Below, one piece after another: positions 37,747 through 51,559 of a stretch of DNA of 64,000 nt (position 1 is its first letter; each line of letters starts with the position of its first letter). Source of the DNA: Marchantia polymorpha subsp. ruderalis (taxonomy: Eukaryota; Streptophyta; Marchantiopsida; Marchantiales; Marchantiaceae). The position numbers were made by a program, and so were the translations under genes. The stretch lies in the NCBI GenBank assembly GCA_037833965.1, contig AP031353.1:27096501-27160500 (forward strand). The letters run 5' to 3'. Below the pieces are notes generated by a model. The model saw only the letters and a program-made list of their open reading frames with translations, ran no database searches and was not told the origin of the DNA.

Positions 37747-40700
37747 TAATCTGACTCAGGTGAATTTATTCACGGGTTCCTCTCTGGTCCATCGTCGGTG
37801 GCCATGAGTTTCCATTACCGACTCGGTGTCGAGTCGATTGCTGCAACATCACAGAGTCAATAGGGCGGTGGGTGGATGGATGACTTCCATGTCACCTTGG
37901 CTCGATATGAAAAGAATAGAACAAATCGGCCAAATGGTCGTTGATCTCTCACATGCTTGATTTTTTTTTTGCGTTTCAGACATCAAGTGTTGTTGTTTAT
38001 TCCCGAGAAAGTCATGATCTATAATTCCATGCTGGCACAGGATGATGATGATGATACAAATTTGACTTGTCGTCAATGTGGGGCATTGGGCGCTGGCTAG
38101 GTGATGGAAAAGCAGGATATTAGGCAATTGATCTATGTTGCCATCTCCTGGTAATGACGTTCCTGATCCAAGAACCTGGAACGAACGACGATCCAGATGT
38201 GAATAAGAGACGGGGATTGTTAGAATAATCATTGTTAACGTGGGCCCACAATGACAAGCACGAGAGAGCGAGAAGTAAGATGGAAGACATTGTACTGGTC
38301 CTTTCATTCGCCTAATGCCGTAGCCCGCCATAGGCATCCGTCGCTCTCTCCGAGAAGTTCTAATTAGTTGAAGCTCGTCGCTCGCACTTCAAGCCTGCCA
38401 GTTTTCCATTGTTACATGACTGTAGTGTTTGAGGAAGTCAGGTAGAGCGTGAAAGGGTACCAAATAATATAGCCAAAAAGGATCGGGAGATCCATGAAGT
38501 GTCACGTCGATGAAATGTGACATAACGTGAAATCTATTATCTTGCACGTATTTTATCTAAGCTACATGTGTCAATTTTTGTACATATTCCATTATCATGC
38601 TAAGATATCGATATCACGTGAGAACTGTCGTCTATGTCCGGATTCGGACTGCGACGTGTCTTTGTATCGACTAAACTATATCCAATTACTATTCATGCTG
38701 AATCTTAACACGGATCTTACGTGGATTCCCCCAGCGAATGTTCTTCACATAATAATGTATATAACCTGACTAAGATGGTTTTGTATATATGTCATCATCA
38801 TATATATATCTCCTGCATTCGCTCTCACAAATGTGTTGAATTCGGCATTCTTATCTCTATATATCTGCAAAACCGGAGATATAAAATTTCATCTCTTCGC
38901 ATTCCCCTTAAGATCTTGGCAGATGGGGTTCCACTCGCCGTCAGTATTGGAGTAAATAATAGTAATAATTATAATGTAAATAGTAGTGACATGGTCTCCC
39001 ACAATAAGTATAAGTCTAATGGAGTCAATCACAGAGCATACCAATGCTGACATTAACCTCTGTGAGATCTCATCACTCTTGCAATAATAAATATTTCCAA
39101 TGGTATCATGCAAATCTATCCTTCGCGTTCCGTTCCGAATGGATTAAGAGTAGTTTGGATCCTTGCCATGTCTAACGATAAAACCACATTTACGTTTGGT
39201 TAACTGAGATGCAGATGTGTGGTGGACTGATCCAACGAAGAACCTCGTAGTATTGCAAACTCTTGCTAAAATTGCTTATGATAGTTCCGGAGGAGGTGTT
39301 TGGATTGGAGAGGGATGGCTGGGCCGAAATGATGTGTCGGACTTTTGAGACCCGAGGAAGGGTACGTTTGTATTAAAAACAGGATAGACCTGCAGATCAC
39401 ATGGCTGAGTTATTGGTTGCCAAGGGAAATATCGGCAAGAGAATCGGTTTCGGGAATTAAGAGGCATATCCAAACCTCGTCCCTCTCGCAAGGTCCGCGA
39501 GTGCAGTGCAGGTAGACAGACAAATGTGGAGGTAGAGGGTGGATTCTGTAAATGCACAGATGACATGTATCTCCTGAGGCACTATTCCCCAGCATGTTGG
39601 AGCTCAGGTGGACTGGATTAACCACTGCCCTGCACCACGACCTGCGTTTGATTCGATAGAGAGGATAGTCCCTGGCCTGATTATATGACACCACCCTCGC
39701 ATTTGTCCTCTCGATATTTCTCACTGCAGCGAGCCGGCCACCAACCCAGGATTTACCTTGTTCCACGTACTTTCTCTCGATCTCGATCTCGCTGTTGCGC
39801 CAGCCATGGTATACGGTTGTGTACGTACGAGGAGCGAGGGAGGAAGTTTGGTGTCCTTGCCGGTGACAAGAAGCACGAAAGGGTTGAGAGCTGGCTTTTT
39901 GCAGTAGATATAGAAAGAGGTGATCAAGAAGAGCATGATCTACTCATGATCGCAGATCGTGAGGAGGTAGATGCATCTGAAATCTTCTTCATGTGCATGG
40001 ATGGATGAGGCTGCGTGCCACAGCCTCATACTGGCGAAGTGTCATTGATTAATTGATTGACTGAAATACGTGCGTGTGGGTTGGCTCGGCTTGGGTGGGT
40101 TATCGATGTATGCTATGGTTAGAGATGTCGCACTTTTCAATCCGAGTCGAGCCAAGAACTTGTCGTCGTCGTCAGCGATCCCGGCCACAGCCTGGAAGTT
40201 CCATCGTCACCAACAAACACTGTTGACTGTGAGCTTATGGCTATGCCCGTTGTGGCTTTGATCTTATGTCGAGACCTCGGTGAGCGGTGGCAGCTCTTAC
40301 TTACTGCGGTCAGGTAATCTATGACACAATCCCACACTCACTCACACCATCCCTGATTTTGAGATCCAAGGCGCTGCGTGGAAACTTTTGACTCCCATGC
40401 TATCGAGGCAATAAATCCACTGCTCCATTTCCTCTTGCCCTTTTCCTCCTCGATTCTCGCCATTGTTCGTCTTTTACCGAATCGGATAACTAAACCAGCT
40501 TCCCATCTCTCAGCGTCTTTTTATCTTCCAGCATCCTTGGCAAGTGCACCTCAGAAACAGATCTCTGGTTTCATTACCGGAATGACAATGTACATGCGCG
40601 CGCTTGGTCTCTCAGACTTCCTCTAAGTCGTGTATGGATGCTAGAAGAAGCACGTGCGCTGCGCGCGGATCGACCAGTCAGTTCGGATAATCACTAGATC

Positions 40701-41463
40701 TCCGTTGGTGAAGCGTTCCATCACCTAACTTGCAGAGTGCACTTCCAAACTATCCTGGGACCGCATTACGAGCTTCAGGTATTAATGCGTTGTTCTCCGT
40801 ATATCTCGAGTCCATGAAGTATCCACGGTACACACCATACAGTTCTTCGTGACTATTGGTCCGTATACAGCTCAGGCTGCACATGTGGGATACTGGAGTA
40901 CGAGAGTCAGACTCCTGATTCTTGTGCCTTCCCGTAGTTGATAGTCTGTGCTTTCGGTGGTTGTGACCTGGTTGTGCGAGCGATACTCCTATAAAAGTCC
41001 ATATTTTTCAAATTTGTGCGTCACCCATGGTACTTAAAATTCGTATTCCAGAATTGGTTTTGAGTATTACATTATTCTTCAAAAACTTCCTCGAAAAGTT
41101 CTCTAGAACATTTGGAAACTCCTCGGTAATTAGAGGACCGAAGTCCTTTCAAACGACACTCTTACGAACTTTCTCCACTTGTGCCTAAAAACGCGTTTAA
41201 AAGGAGAAAGACTTCATCCAGATCACAATTAGAAACTTTCTCCGCTTGCGTATCAAGTTTTACGAAAATGTTTCCAACTCCAATTTTCCTTCAGCAAGAG
41301 TGGGCCGATGGGTTCCGTATTATGCACAAGCGAAATTGCGATCGAACGTTCCGTACTCCAGTGATCAAGTATCGTACGAGATTTCGGTTTCAGTGAATAG
41401 TTCGTTACCGAACAAGCATAAGACGGTTGGGAACAATGGAAAATATGTGTCAATCTCAAGATA

Positions 41464-41501
41464 GGAAACGCCGAAATGCACTCAATTCTTTCGGCGTTTC
41501 C
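41464..41501. repeat. Hairpin with perfect 13-bp arms
   Basis: GGAAACGCCGAAA and TTTCGGCGTTTCC flank a 12-base loop. It lies in mid-GC intergenic DNA about 2 kb downstream of the release-factor-like gene. Confidence 0.85.
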
Positions 41502-43626
41502 ATCGATAGGGAAGAAAAGACTATGAATCTGATTCACAGATATTAAGGTGTACAAAGGTAAGACCAGAAAATATCATCTTCAGATACGTCAGCTTTGTAC
41601 GACAGAATAAAGCTATTAATTCATATCAAACTAACAAAATGTTAAAGAGGGAAAAGTCACTAACAGTTGAGATGAAGGCAAAGTCCTGTATACTAAGCAG
41701 AGAGCGATGTATAAAACTTTAAACCAGTTGAACAAACTGGAGGTGGCAGGACAATGTATCATCTGGATCTCAGAGAAGGACAGCATCAGGAGTGGTGCAT
41801 CATTACTACTGTGTCCTCACAATCCTCGGCAAAAAACAACTCGAAGCTTATTTTGATGCATGAAGTAGTCTAAACGAATGTAACACCAAAGGATATAAAC
41901 TGAAAAGTGGACAAGACAGCTACATATCACTTGGTGTGAACTGGAATTCTCCTCGATGCTCTGCACACTCGAAAAAGGAAAGGAAGACCTGATTGACGTT
42001 CGTTGAGTTAGGTGCAGTACGTTGCGAGGACAACAAAAATGTCATTGGAGGTAAATGGAACCAATGCCCTTTTGAAACGTTAGCGACCGATCCAGTTACT
42101 GGTCACGCAAAGAAACTGTTTAATCAAACTGCAATTCCCACTCACAATAAACCTCGAACTCTTCATCTTCAAGCACCATCTCCAGGGAATTTATTGTTTG
42201 AAGAAGAACCTAAAGTTCTGAAGAGGGTTGTCCCTCTGAATCACAAGGAGAGCGACATGGAAAACCATACCGCGAGCTGTAAATTACGTGGCTGGGACGC
42301 TCAGACTGCTGTTTATTATATCATTAAGAACATTTCTGGCAGTTCTGGCAGGTACATATAGGTATATATAACGGGAAAATCCCACTCCAATTAGTTCATC
42401 CATATCCAAAGTTTTCTTCTTGGGCTCATTCATATGGAGCACTCGTCGGATCTAGTTCATGGGTCTGTGTGATACCAAAAAAAGAAGGATTCTGGTGCTG
42501 TATGCTTTGCAAGGGAATCACTTGTGGATATGATTTAGAACATACACACTGTCATAAGTCCATTCATTAAAAAATGGGTATTTTAGAAGATTGTGCGTTT
42601 CAACATAGTAGAGGTTCCAGATACATCTGCCGATATAACACATCGACCCGACCCGGGATTGCTCTATTGCATAAATATACAGCTGTAGAAATGGACAAAT
42701 GTACCTGTATGAAACACGAACGTGAATGAATCCTATAAGATTATCTCTAAGCTCCGAGAAGCAGAGGTGATGCTCACGGTCCGCCCCCGTTTGTGAAACT
42801 GGGAAAGTCAAACAGATATCTCCAATCAGGTTACCCAACACCCGCAAATGGTTGATGGTTGACGAGGATCTGCAAGACTCATGAGCCGACGATGTAATGG
42901 TACAGTCTTACAACAGAGGAACCAACTTGCACTAACATTTTTGAGGCTTTTCTGATTCTCGACCGTAGCGCGTTATCTAACAAATCAATGCCACCTTATT
43001 GAGACGTATGGGACCATAGATAATACCTAAATCACCCTAAAAATGTCCACAGTCGCATTGATAAGAAGAGCCTGCTGGGAAGCCAGTCACCATGATTGAA
43101 GCCATAAGACATCTCCCACTTGCTGAGCAGATGTCAGACCATAGAACTACCTACCTGCCAGAACCAACTGTCAAACTTCAATATACATTGTCAACTGCAT
43201 CGAGTGTGCTGATGCTTGATGAACGCAGAAGGTGACAGAGATCAAAACAAAAAGAATCAATTTCGTGAGTATATTCCTAGCCGGAACAACTGGATGGTAT
43301 AGAAGGGACTTCACTACAAAAAACTTGCAGTCGCCATAATCGAACAAATTTCAGAAAACTTACCACTTACTGGTAGCTTGACAAGTTGTAGATGGTGATG
43401 TCCAGAGAGTTGACGTCAAAGTTCAAGACACTAACGCAAAGGCTTGAGACCCTGAAAGAACAAAGAACATTCACTTGACTAAAAGATTACCCTCAAAAGG
43501 TCAGCATTTGCTGGAGTTGTTACGTGACCATATTTTGTGATTCTAGTACAGCAGGCTTACATTTCTCTTACACGAAGAAACTCTGGAAGCCGCTGCCGTA
43601 AAATCAGATTCACTGAATCTTGTAAT

Positions 43627-45622
43627 CTAGTCCATCTCAAAGGTCATATTGAACGCAAAACAACCGTCAACCTTCAAGGGCAGTATAGAGTCCATAATCA
43701 CCTTAGAAGCACGGATTTTGTTCGCTCCTTGCCATAGTACTCTATCTGACGTTATTAGCTTAGATAAAGCGCCTGTGGTTAGCCTGAACATCCCCATGAA
43801 ACAAGACTTTAGTAGGTCTCCAACCGAACATGCTGTGTTATCCTAAAAAAAACTCCAAAATGCAATATAAATCCTTCACACGCATTCATGCGTATACTAA
43901 AACTCAAAACAACAGGACGACGTAACAATTTCCCAACTGAAGGAAAAGAGACAACTAACTATTGGTCTATTGTAGGTGAAGCAAACCCTTGTCAACGAAA
44001 TCTCTTTGAAATGAACACCCAGCAGGTTTTCCAAAAGGCAATGCAGCAATCTGCCTGGAAACAGTAGAATGCGAATACCCTACTTTCTTTTACTTAAGCG
44101 AAACAAAGGTAGGACAAGTGACTCAATTCGGAACTACTTAGTATAACACAGATGCAAAAACCCTGTCATTAGTCTGCAGATCAACTGCAGATGATATGGA
44201 CAAGACCAAATGTGAAGGACTCGAATATGACACACAAAGGCGAGAAAACATTCGTTCCTTAGTGCATGGAATCAAACTGTACCCTAACGCTGCGGCGGCA
44301 TCAGACACTGAGCCTCCAACTGCCTCTAGCAGGTCGAGCAAGCCCTTCACACCCTGAAACAAGTAATTCATATCATTAGATGCGCCTTTGAAACATGTAA
44401 GCTCGTTAGCGTATCCGGTCAGTATGCTCAAGTGGAAATAGCTGTTCACGACAGACTTGCAACATTGACTATGAGCAAAACAATTCACAGCTCACGAATA
44501 TGATACGACGGACGACGAAGCAGAAATATAACCTGAGCAAAATCAGGATGATTTGGACCAATCTTTTGAACAAGTCTGTCCTTCCGCGCTCCCTTTTCGA
44601 AGGGTAGTATGCGCACAACCTCAAGAGGTGGCTTATACCCTTCCAACTCCACACTTCCCCGTACTGAAACAAATGTGTCATCATTCTCAGTATGTTCACA
44701 TTCCTTACAGTTGAGTAAAAAAGTGATAGTCGCTGAAACAAAAATTATAAGCTTATATTTGAAAAAAAAAAATCAGTTGAGTGCTGTCTCATCGAAACAA
44801 ACCTTCGGTAGCAATAAGTTGTCGTAGTCGTCCCAGAGCATAAGCACGATTATTATGTTGTGATCGATCCTCACTAGCCTGCAATTTTAGTAGATCAAAC
44901 CACCTGAATTAGTGAAATTACGAATTTAATGTTTTGGGAGAGTAAGAATCGAAGTATAACTAATTCAGAGTTCAGAATTTGAAACGAATTTGAACGCCGT
45001 GAGATCTCGTAAATTGAGTTCGGGAGGCTCTGAAAATTGCGCCCTCTACCATAGCAGCAGAACCCTTAATCCTCCATCAGAAATTATATTCACCAACCGA
45101 AGAGTCAAGTTAAGGACATACAAAAATAAGGCCTACCTGTGTCACTAATCCGGTTGGAATGTGTTTCAACCTTACAGCACTGTCAGTTTTGTTGCGATGC
45201 TGTCCTCCCGGGCCAGAGGCCCTGTAAGTATCCATCTTGCACTGAGCAAAAAGTTCCTTGTCTGTAAGCTCTAAGTAATTCTGAGGTACATTCGATGCTC
45301 CATCCTTCACCCGACTCCTACTCTTATCAATCTGCTGAAACTTCCTAAAATCCTCTTCCCCAGTGGACTCATTGTCATCGCAATCATCTTCCAATTCATT
45401 CGATTCCACGGGTGCCTCATATGCACCATTCGTCGCAAGACAGTACCACCTGATGTGGGCTGTTTGACGAGGCAAACCTCCTGATGAACGACGCAGGGCA
45501 TCAACTTGAGGTCCAATGCGAAATACGGGAATTGGGAAACGACGAGGTGCGTACAATGTCCGCGACAGACAGTGGGTGACAAGAAAGAGCTTGACACTCA
45601 ACATCTGCATGGACGCAGCCAT
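43627..45622 (-). CDS. Organellar GGQ-domain class I release-factor-like protein, 5 exons, 306 aa
   Basis: Seen: exons 45622-45137, 44878-44803, 44663-44533, 44353-44283 and 43783-43627 join with GT-AG introns and consistent phases (0, 1, 0, 2) to a 306-residue protein. The start ATG at 45622 opens a basic, Ser/Arg-rich, acid-poor leader typical of a transit peptide. An acidic stretch follows at about 90-110. The catalytic loop [10 protein letters not shown] has GGQ at 139-141, followed by [13 protein letters not shown] and [17 protein letters not shown]. Residues 188-231 hold the [13 protein letters not shown] and KIGPNHPDF segments. A helical C-terminal domain ([31 protein letters not shown]) completes it. 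Known: GGQ proteins hydrolyse peptidyl-tRNA on the ribosome; this arrangement matches a plant family annotated as class I peptide chain release factor (Arabidopsis At1g62850 type, from memory). It lacks the codon-recognition domain of true RF1/RF2. Inference: it acts in mitochondrial or plastid ribosome rescue. Stop TAG at 43627-43629. Four of the five exons are under 160 bp and easily missed. Confidence 0.93.
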
Positions 45623-46130
45623 AGCTAACTTCCTGTTTCCTCTCCCCGTAGCTGCTCCTGCTGCTCCTCTCACTTATGTCACCACCACACGGAAGAACTT
45701 GGGCATTCTTACTGTTTCCAGTCATCCTCTCTTTCCATAAAATCATGGATTGACTGTATACTGGCCACGAAAGCCGTCCACATTCTCTTCAAGCCTTGCT
45801 TCTGGCAGTCGACGAGCCCGGAAAACATATCACGGATAAGAAAATTGAGCACCAAATTGATCGGCTCGGTTCAGCTTGCAAAGTTGCTTTCAACTTTCGC
45901 ATCTAATCCTCGAATATATTTCGTTAGATTTCAAATGTGTTTCACATACTGTTCACATACAGGTTAGTAGAATGAATCTCCAAATATGTGAATTGTCACA
46001 CGAACTAATGATTGTAATGAATATTCATATCGAATACCCACATTATTTCCAGCCGAGCATTATGAACATCAACAATAAACTTCTTCCGCCAACAATAAGT
46101 GACTTCTTGCTAGCATGCTTACTCCTATAA
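45623..46130 (-). promoter_or_regulatory. 5' flank of the release-factor-like gene
   Basis: The minus-strand sequence just upstream of the ATG at 45622 is purine-rich (GAGAGGAAACAGGAAG), as expected for a 5' UTR. The frame stays open upstream without an ATG, so 45622 is the first usable start. No clear TATA box or named cis-element could be identified. Location as promoter/5' UTR is an inference from the gene start. Confidence 0.4.
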
Positions 46131-47931
46131 GCCTCAAGTTTTAGCCTATGGATTACATTTTCCTCCTTTCAGCCGCATCCAACCGCTTCAACCAATTGGA
46201 GTTATTCCACCACTCTTTCTCTGAATAAGGACTAATGTGACTGAATGGTGTCTTGTGTATGCGGAAATTGTCTACCTAAACCACATCTTGAAATTTCAAA
46301 GAATTGGATTTATTGGGAAATTAGTTTGAACTATTATTAAAACATAAGGTTTTCAATATCATTAATACGTATCAAAGAGGTTTTTTTTTTTTGCATAAGC
46401 TTCACACTAAAGTTATTACAAAGGTTGAAAGATTATCGTACATCAATAGATAAAACTTTGAATTTTTATTAACCTAATCTTACCAAATGACCCGTACACT
46501 CTATTTTTCTTAAATAATCTAAACAATTACTAGCAATACAAATGATAGGTGTCATTAAAAAAACTTGTAGTTCTTGAACGATTCATTTGAACTGAAAATC
46601 GAATAATCTTAAATCATACTTAACTTGGTATTAATATGTTGCTTGATAAAATTTAGTAAAATCTCAAACTTCAAATAAAAAAGATGATTATATAATTCAA
46701 AAAATATTGAATTAAATGTAAACATAAAAATTTTAACTTAGCTCAATTTTGATCAAAGTATTATTTTTTTTCAAATAAATTTTATTTATATTTAAAAGAG
46801 ACACAAAAATTTGGATTTTTTACAATTATTTCATGGTAAAAATAATAATTTTTAAAGATTATTTTACAAAATATATTTTTAAAAATATCAAAAAATAAAA
46901 ATTCCAAATAATATATTTATTATATTTTGTGAAAATTTTGAAATGAAATGCATCTAACAAATTTGTTAATCAACAGAATATAAAATTTTGATCTAAAAAA
47001 TATAGTTTTTACATCATGGATAAAATCTTGAAAAACATATACACATATTTATTACAAGACTTATATGATACAGAACTAATAGATATTATCAAAGCAATTA
47101 AAATCTTGAATTATGTTAATCCCATATACAAAGTATTAAATTTTGCTTACTTTAAGTATGGATGAGATTCCAAACATTTCAAATGAAACACTTTTTGATA
47201 CATACGATAGTAGATGAGAAATGAATTAAAAGCCTGAGTTATTATGAGTAGTTTGGCATTGTGACTTGAGTTACTACTCTCAATCACGCATAAATCAAGC
47301 TCGTACAACATTATTGATATATAAAGAAATCATGATATTCCCTATGAAATCTGCTAAAAAATGTCTAAATTTTGATTAATTTTTTGAATTAAAAAATACC
47401 CATAATTACATTTTTTTATTTTTTAATACAAAGCATTAAAATTTGAAAATTTAAGTATTGTTAACTTTTTTGAATCTTTTATTTTAATTTTTGTTTAGAA
47501 ATAATTGAAAAAATTCAATATCTGATATTTAATTATTTAACACAATAAATATAATTTCGTTTTCAGATTTTTTATTTTTTTATAAATAATTTGAATTCTT
47601 GACTATTTTTAAAATTAAAAATTATACATGTTACAAAATTTAAGTATTTGTATCATGAATGATAACAATTTTCAAAATTTTGAATAATTTCTCAGATTAT
47701 AAAAATATTCATAACATAAAAATAAATTATTACATAAAAACTTCAAATTTCATGCTATATTTTAAGCTTGTTCAAATGCATGTCTTACAAATCTAAAAAT
47801 GATTTTTTAATCTTAAATTAAATTAAAATTATAAACCGAATTTAAGATTAATTGATTCATCCTACTAAAATCTTTTAATTTCCAATCTTATTTCTCGCTC
47901 TATCAAACTAATCTTTACAAAAGTAAGAATG

Positions 47932-47959
<28 letters not shown>
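47932..47959. repeat. (AT)n microsatellite
   Basis: About 14 uninterrupted AT dinucleotides in AT-rich intergenic DNA. Confidence 0.95.
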
Positions 47960-47962
<3 letters not shown>

Positions 47963-48491
47963 CAAACTATATCCAAAATATTAAATGATTCTTCGCATCA
48001 AATGACTTGGATCTCATTTTTGAAGTTCATTGATACTCTTCATTTCTGTGCATCATTAATTTTAAAAACTAATCTACTTCAACTAGGGAGGTATTGTACT
48101 TAACTTAATCTTGGTTAGCTCAAAGATGTTGCATGTGTATAAGTCTACTCTAAAATCCCTTATGATCTTGCTAGAGGTTAGTCTCTTTAGCTCGTTATAC
48201 TAGTTATTTGCATTTTTCCTTCATTTTCTTATTTTCAACTCATTAGAATTATTTTGTGCATATTTTATTTTCATTCATTCATTTGTATCCAAAAGTGATA
48301 TGTAAAATTTTGTGTAAAATTTTAAATGTTCATCTCAATCCGATGTTTCAACCAGTTCTAAATTTCATTTGTATCATACGACAATATGCAAAATTTTGGT
48401 GTACAAGATCTTTTACAAATTTTTGATCCCGCATCTTAATCAATTCTAAACTTCACATTCAAAACCTTGTGATTTATTTAATTTCATTGAG

Positions 48492-48545
48492 AAATACACT
48501 CTGTAACAATTTTGTTACATAGTGTATTTTGTAACAAAATTGTTA
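48492..48545. repeat. Nested hairpins with 16-bp perfect arms
   Basis: TAACAATTTTGTTACA (48504-48519) and its exact reverse complement (48530-48545) flank a 10-base loop. The left arm is also enclosed by AAATACACT / AGTGTATTT, so two competing folds exist. Confidence 0.85.
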
Positions 48546-50074
48546 AGCTATTTGGTTTGCTACGTCCAATCTTAATTTGACAATCTTTGTTACTACTTTT
48601 GAAAGCCAAACCTTGAATTTAGGCTATCTTAATGCAAGTTATAAGCTTTCTTTTTTTTGAAAAATAGATCAGAAAATATATTATATTATCCTATTTAAAA
48701 AACGACATTCCAAATGTAAACTTCAACTTAAAAATCAAATCAGATCACATTTTTAAATTTCCTATTGAAAAATTTCTTTCATTCTTTACATCAACTTTTG
48801 AAAAGTGTTTGAATATTAACTCTCTATTCTTATAAAATAATCATTGTTTGTCAAATATGTGTTTAATGAGTCTAATATTTGTTCATCTCAACGTCATCTA
48901 TTTGTATCTTGCCATTTGACTTTGTCATTTTTCTTTCATCAACATTTATATTTGTTTTATTTGTTGACTGCAATATATTTTGTCACCTCAAGTTTTTGAA
49001 AGTTGTCAATTGTCTTGCTTTTTCTTTAGTGTTTCAAAATGTGTCTAAATTTTTGTTTCTATAAAATAATTTTCTTTTAAAAAATATATCTTGGCTTCAT
49101 GGATTAAGTATTTTGATTTTTTGAATTTTAAATTTGGCTTATTTGATCTACTTTTCAAAAGTAAGGAATTAATTTAAAGCTTAAGAGAAGCTAGTTTATG
49201 CTTGAATAGTTGATTTAGAACTTAAGTGAAGCTAATTTATGCCTTGAATGAAATAGAATCATCTCACATGAGAAAATCAAATCTTAAGCTTTTGACATCA
49301 TTGTATGCTATTTTTGTGCATATGATTTTGTCATCTCTTTATTTTTTATTCTTCTCATTATGGATCCATTCATTGGTCATCAAAGAGACGATTTGAAATC
49401 ATTGTCCATCATCATCTATGCCAACGTAAAAACTTTGTTGCCAACATAATAGTTTCTTACGGATGAAGTTTTTCAATATTCTGGTTATAATTTCAAAACT
49501 CACACAATGAACACACACAAAATAAAAAAACCAATATACAACATACATAATTTACTTCTACATACTAAACCTTTGTATTGGGTAAAATTATCTAAGTATA
49601 AATATGAATACATAGATAATTTTACCCACATTTAGTAAATTTAAGTCATATGCTTAACAACAAGGATATGAAGGGGCATAGTATCTAGAGTTAGATTCAA
49701 ATCTAGTAGTAAATTTCTAGAGAGTATGATGGTTTTATGTTAGAAATGTTACAAAATAGTCATGTCAAAAAGTAATGTCTTGTCAAGACCAAAGATGCTA
49801 ATATTTTTTTAGCCAATGTGGACAAAAGTTTGATGCTAAGAAAGATGACTTGTTCAAAGATAATAAATGATGCTAGAGATATACGCTATGCAATTTATCA
49901 AAGAATATAGTTGATGTAAGGATCATGAACAATGCTTATTTATATAAGATTTGATATATTAAGAAATTTTTATATATTTTTTCAACATCAAACGGTTTAC
50001 TTTTTATGTAAAATGATTAATAATGTAGTATTGAGGATATTAAATCTGTTAAGATCCAAATACTTGATGGATGT

Positions 50075-50076
<2 letters not shown>

Positions 50077-50120
<44 letters not shown>
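50077..50120. repeat. (AT)n microsatellite
   Basis: About 18 AT dinucleotides followed by one GT interruption and a few more. The longest simple repeat in the window. Confidence 0.95.
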
Positions 50121-50260
50121 TGATTTAAGTTTAAATTATACTTGATATGAGAAGTTTTTTAATCTCTTTGATAATGTGAATTTCAAAATGTTTTCAATGG
50201 AACTGTGCAAGAAAATGTTCAAGAGTAAAATACGTTATAAGATTTTATTAAGAGAAGTAT

Positions 50261-50900
50261 TGTAAGACCGATTGTTGCATGTGTGAAATAATTATAGTTT
50301 AAAAAACCAATGAGTTAATCATGATTAGTTTAGATATAACTAAGTATATCTAATTATTACTAAATTTATCTAATAATGACTAAGTTCAATTATGATGTTT
50401 AAAATTGGAGAAATAATCAATAAAAAATTAGAAAATTTGATTGAGCATTATTATTTTGTCTCTCACAAAAGTCTAGATTTTAAAGTAAAATACTCTTGAT
50501 TTCATGATTAATTTTGATTGGTTTAAGTAATTAAAGAAAATTAAGACAAAGTCTAAAGCTAACTTAATAATAAATTGAGGTTTTAGAAATTTGAAAGTCT
50601 TAAATGGCATGTTGAAAAAGAAACTTCCATAAGGTTTAGGTAAGCCAATGTCATGATGCCACGTATGAAGAACTAGTAAAACTACCATAATTTATTGTAG
50701 TAAAAGTAAATTATGAAATCATTATCAAATGTTAATCTGGTAATTTTTTAAGCAGTATAAATAGAGAGGTAGAGAAACCCTAAAACCTAACTCAAACAAG
50801 TTTTGATAGTTCTTTGTGTGAGAATTTATTGCATAAATAAAAGTTTGTATATAAAAGTTTACTTTTGAATATTGATAAGTGTTTGCAATTGAGGGTTGAG
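50261..50900 (+). repeat. LTR-like promoter region, plus orientation
   Basis: It starts TGTAAGACC, contains GCCAATGTCATGATGCCACG (from 50644) and a TATAAATA box at 50756-50763. It is followed by a transcript-like leader. A diverged copy lies inverted at about 52.5-53.2 kb with the same order and spacing. The right end was not firmly placed. Likely one LTR of a decayed Ty3/gypsy element; family inferred from the nearby reverse transcriptase scrap. Confidence 0.6.
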
Positions 50901-51559
50901 TGGAGAATTTGTGTGTGTGACTGATGTTTGGGACAAAGACATCTTGGAAAATCCTTACATTTTGGAATCATAATAGACTATCAAAAATCATCTGAATTAC
51001 ACCTAAATGAGATTCATTCTAGAGATCACAGTTCTCTATCTTCATTTTTTATCTTTCTCGAGCATGAAAATCAAGACCTGAGCTAGATGCACATACACTT
51101 TCATAAATCTACAATAAAATCTAGTGAGCCCTAAAATGTTTGTCAATTGAGTTTCATATTCTTGTGTTGTTCATTTTTTGAATGGCTTCTATCTTCTCAC
51201 TCATTACTTGAATTCTTGCGCCTATAACTTTTCAATCTAGGTAATTTATTTTTGATTTGTCAAATTCACAATTTAAAACTTTGACATACAATTCATTTTT
51301 TTTCAAAACTAGAAATACTTCTTGAAAATGAAAACTATGATCACTCTAAATTTTGTTATACATCAATATATCAGTTAGAAAATCAAGAACATATTTATGT
51401 ACATAAGCACAAAAAATATTATTCATCAATGTCATGAATAAAGCTTGTGTATTAAATTAAAAGTGAAACCAAAAGTCATCAAAGTGATCATATATTCTAT
51501 GAAAAACAGTCTTATGAATATCTTCATCTACAATTTAAATTCAATTGTATGTGCTCTTC

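Larger units (their letters stand above)
36871..43626. other. Mid-GC intergenic region, no gene recognised
   Basis: Holds the palindromes at 37711 and 41464. Several open stretches of 80-162 codons exist on both strands (for example 37849-38337 minus, 39410-40008 both strands, 41993-42361 plus) but none shows a family motif or splice-linked partner. Unannotated non-coding transcripts or lineage-specific genes cannot be excluded. Confidence 0.5.
46131..50260. other. AT-rich intergenic region
   Basis: No coding signal. Contains the (AT)n tract at 47.93 kb and the nested hairpin at 48.49-48.55 kb. Parts may be decayed LTR leader sequence but nothing is diagnostic. Confidence 0.5.

Noticed and set aside
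37849-38337. 162-codon open frame, minus strand
   Set aside because: No motif, mixed composition, microsatellite-like Ile run, no linked exons; treated as chance.
39410-40008. Overlapping 100-120-codon frames on both strands
   Set aside because: No family resemblance and no splice partners.
41993-42361. 122-codon open frame, plus strand
   Set aside because: Plain composition, no motif and no promoter or exon support.
45623-45673. Earlier GTG start for the release-factor-like protein
   Set aside because: Nuclear genes rarely start at GTG; the first ATG at 45622 begins a typical transit peptide.
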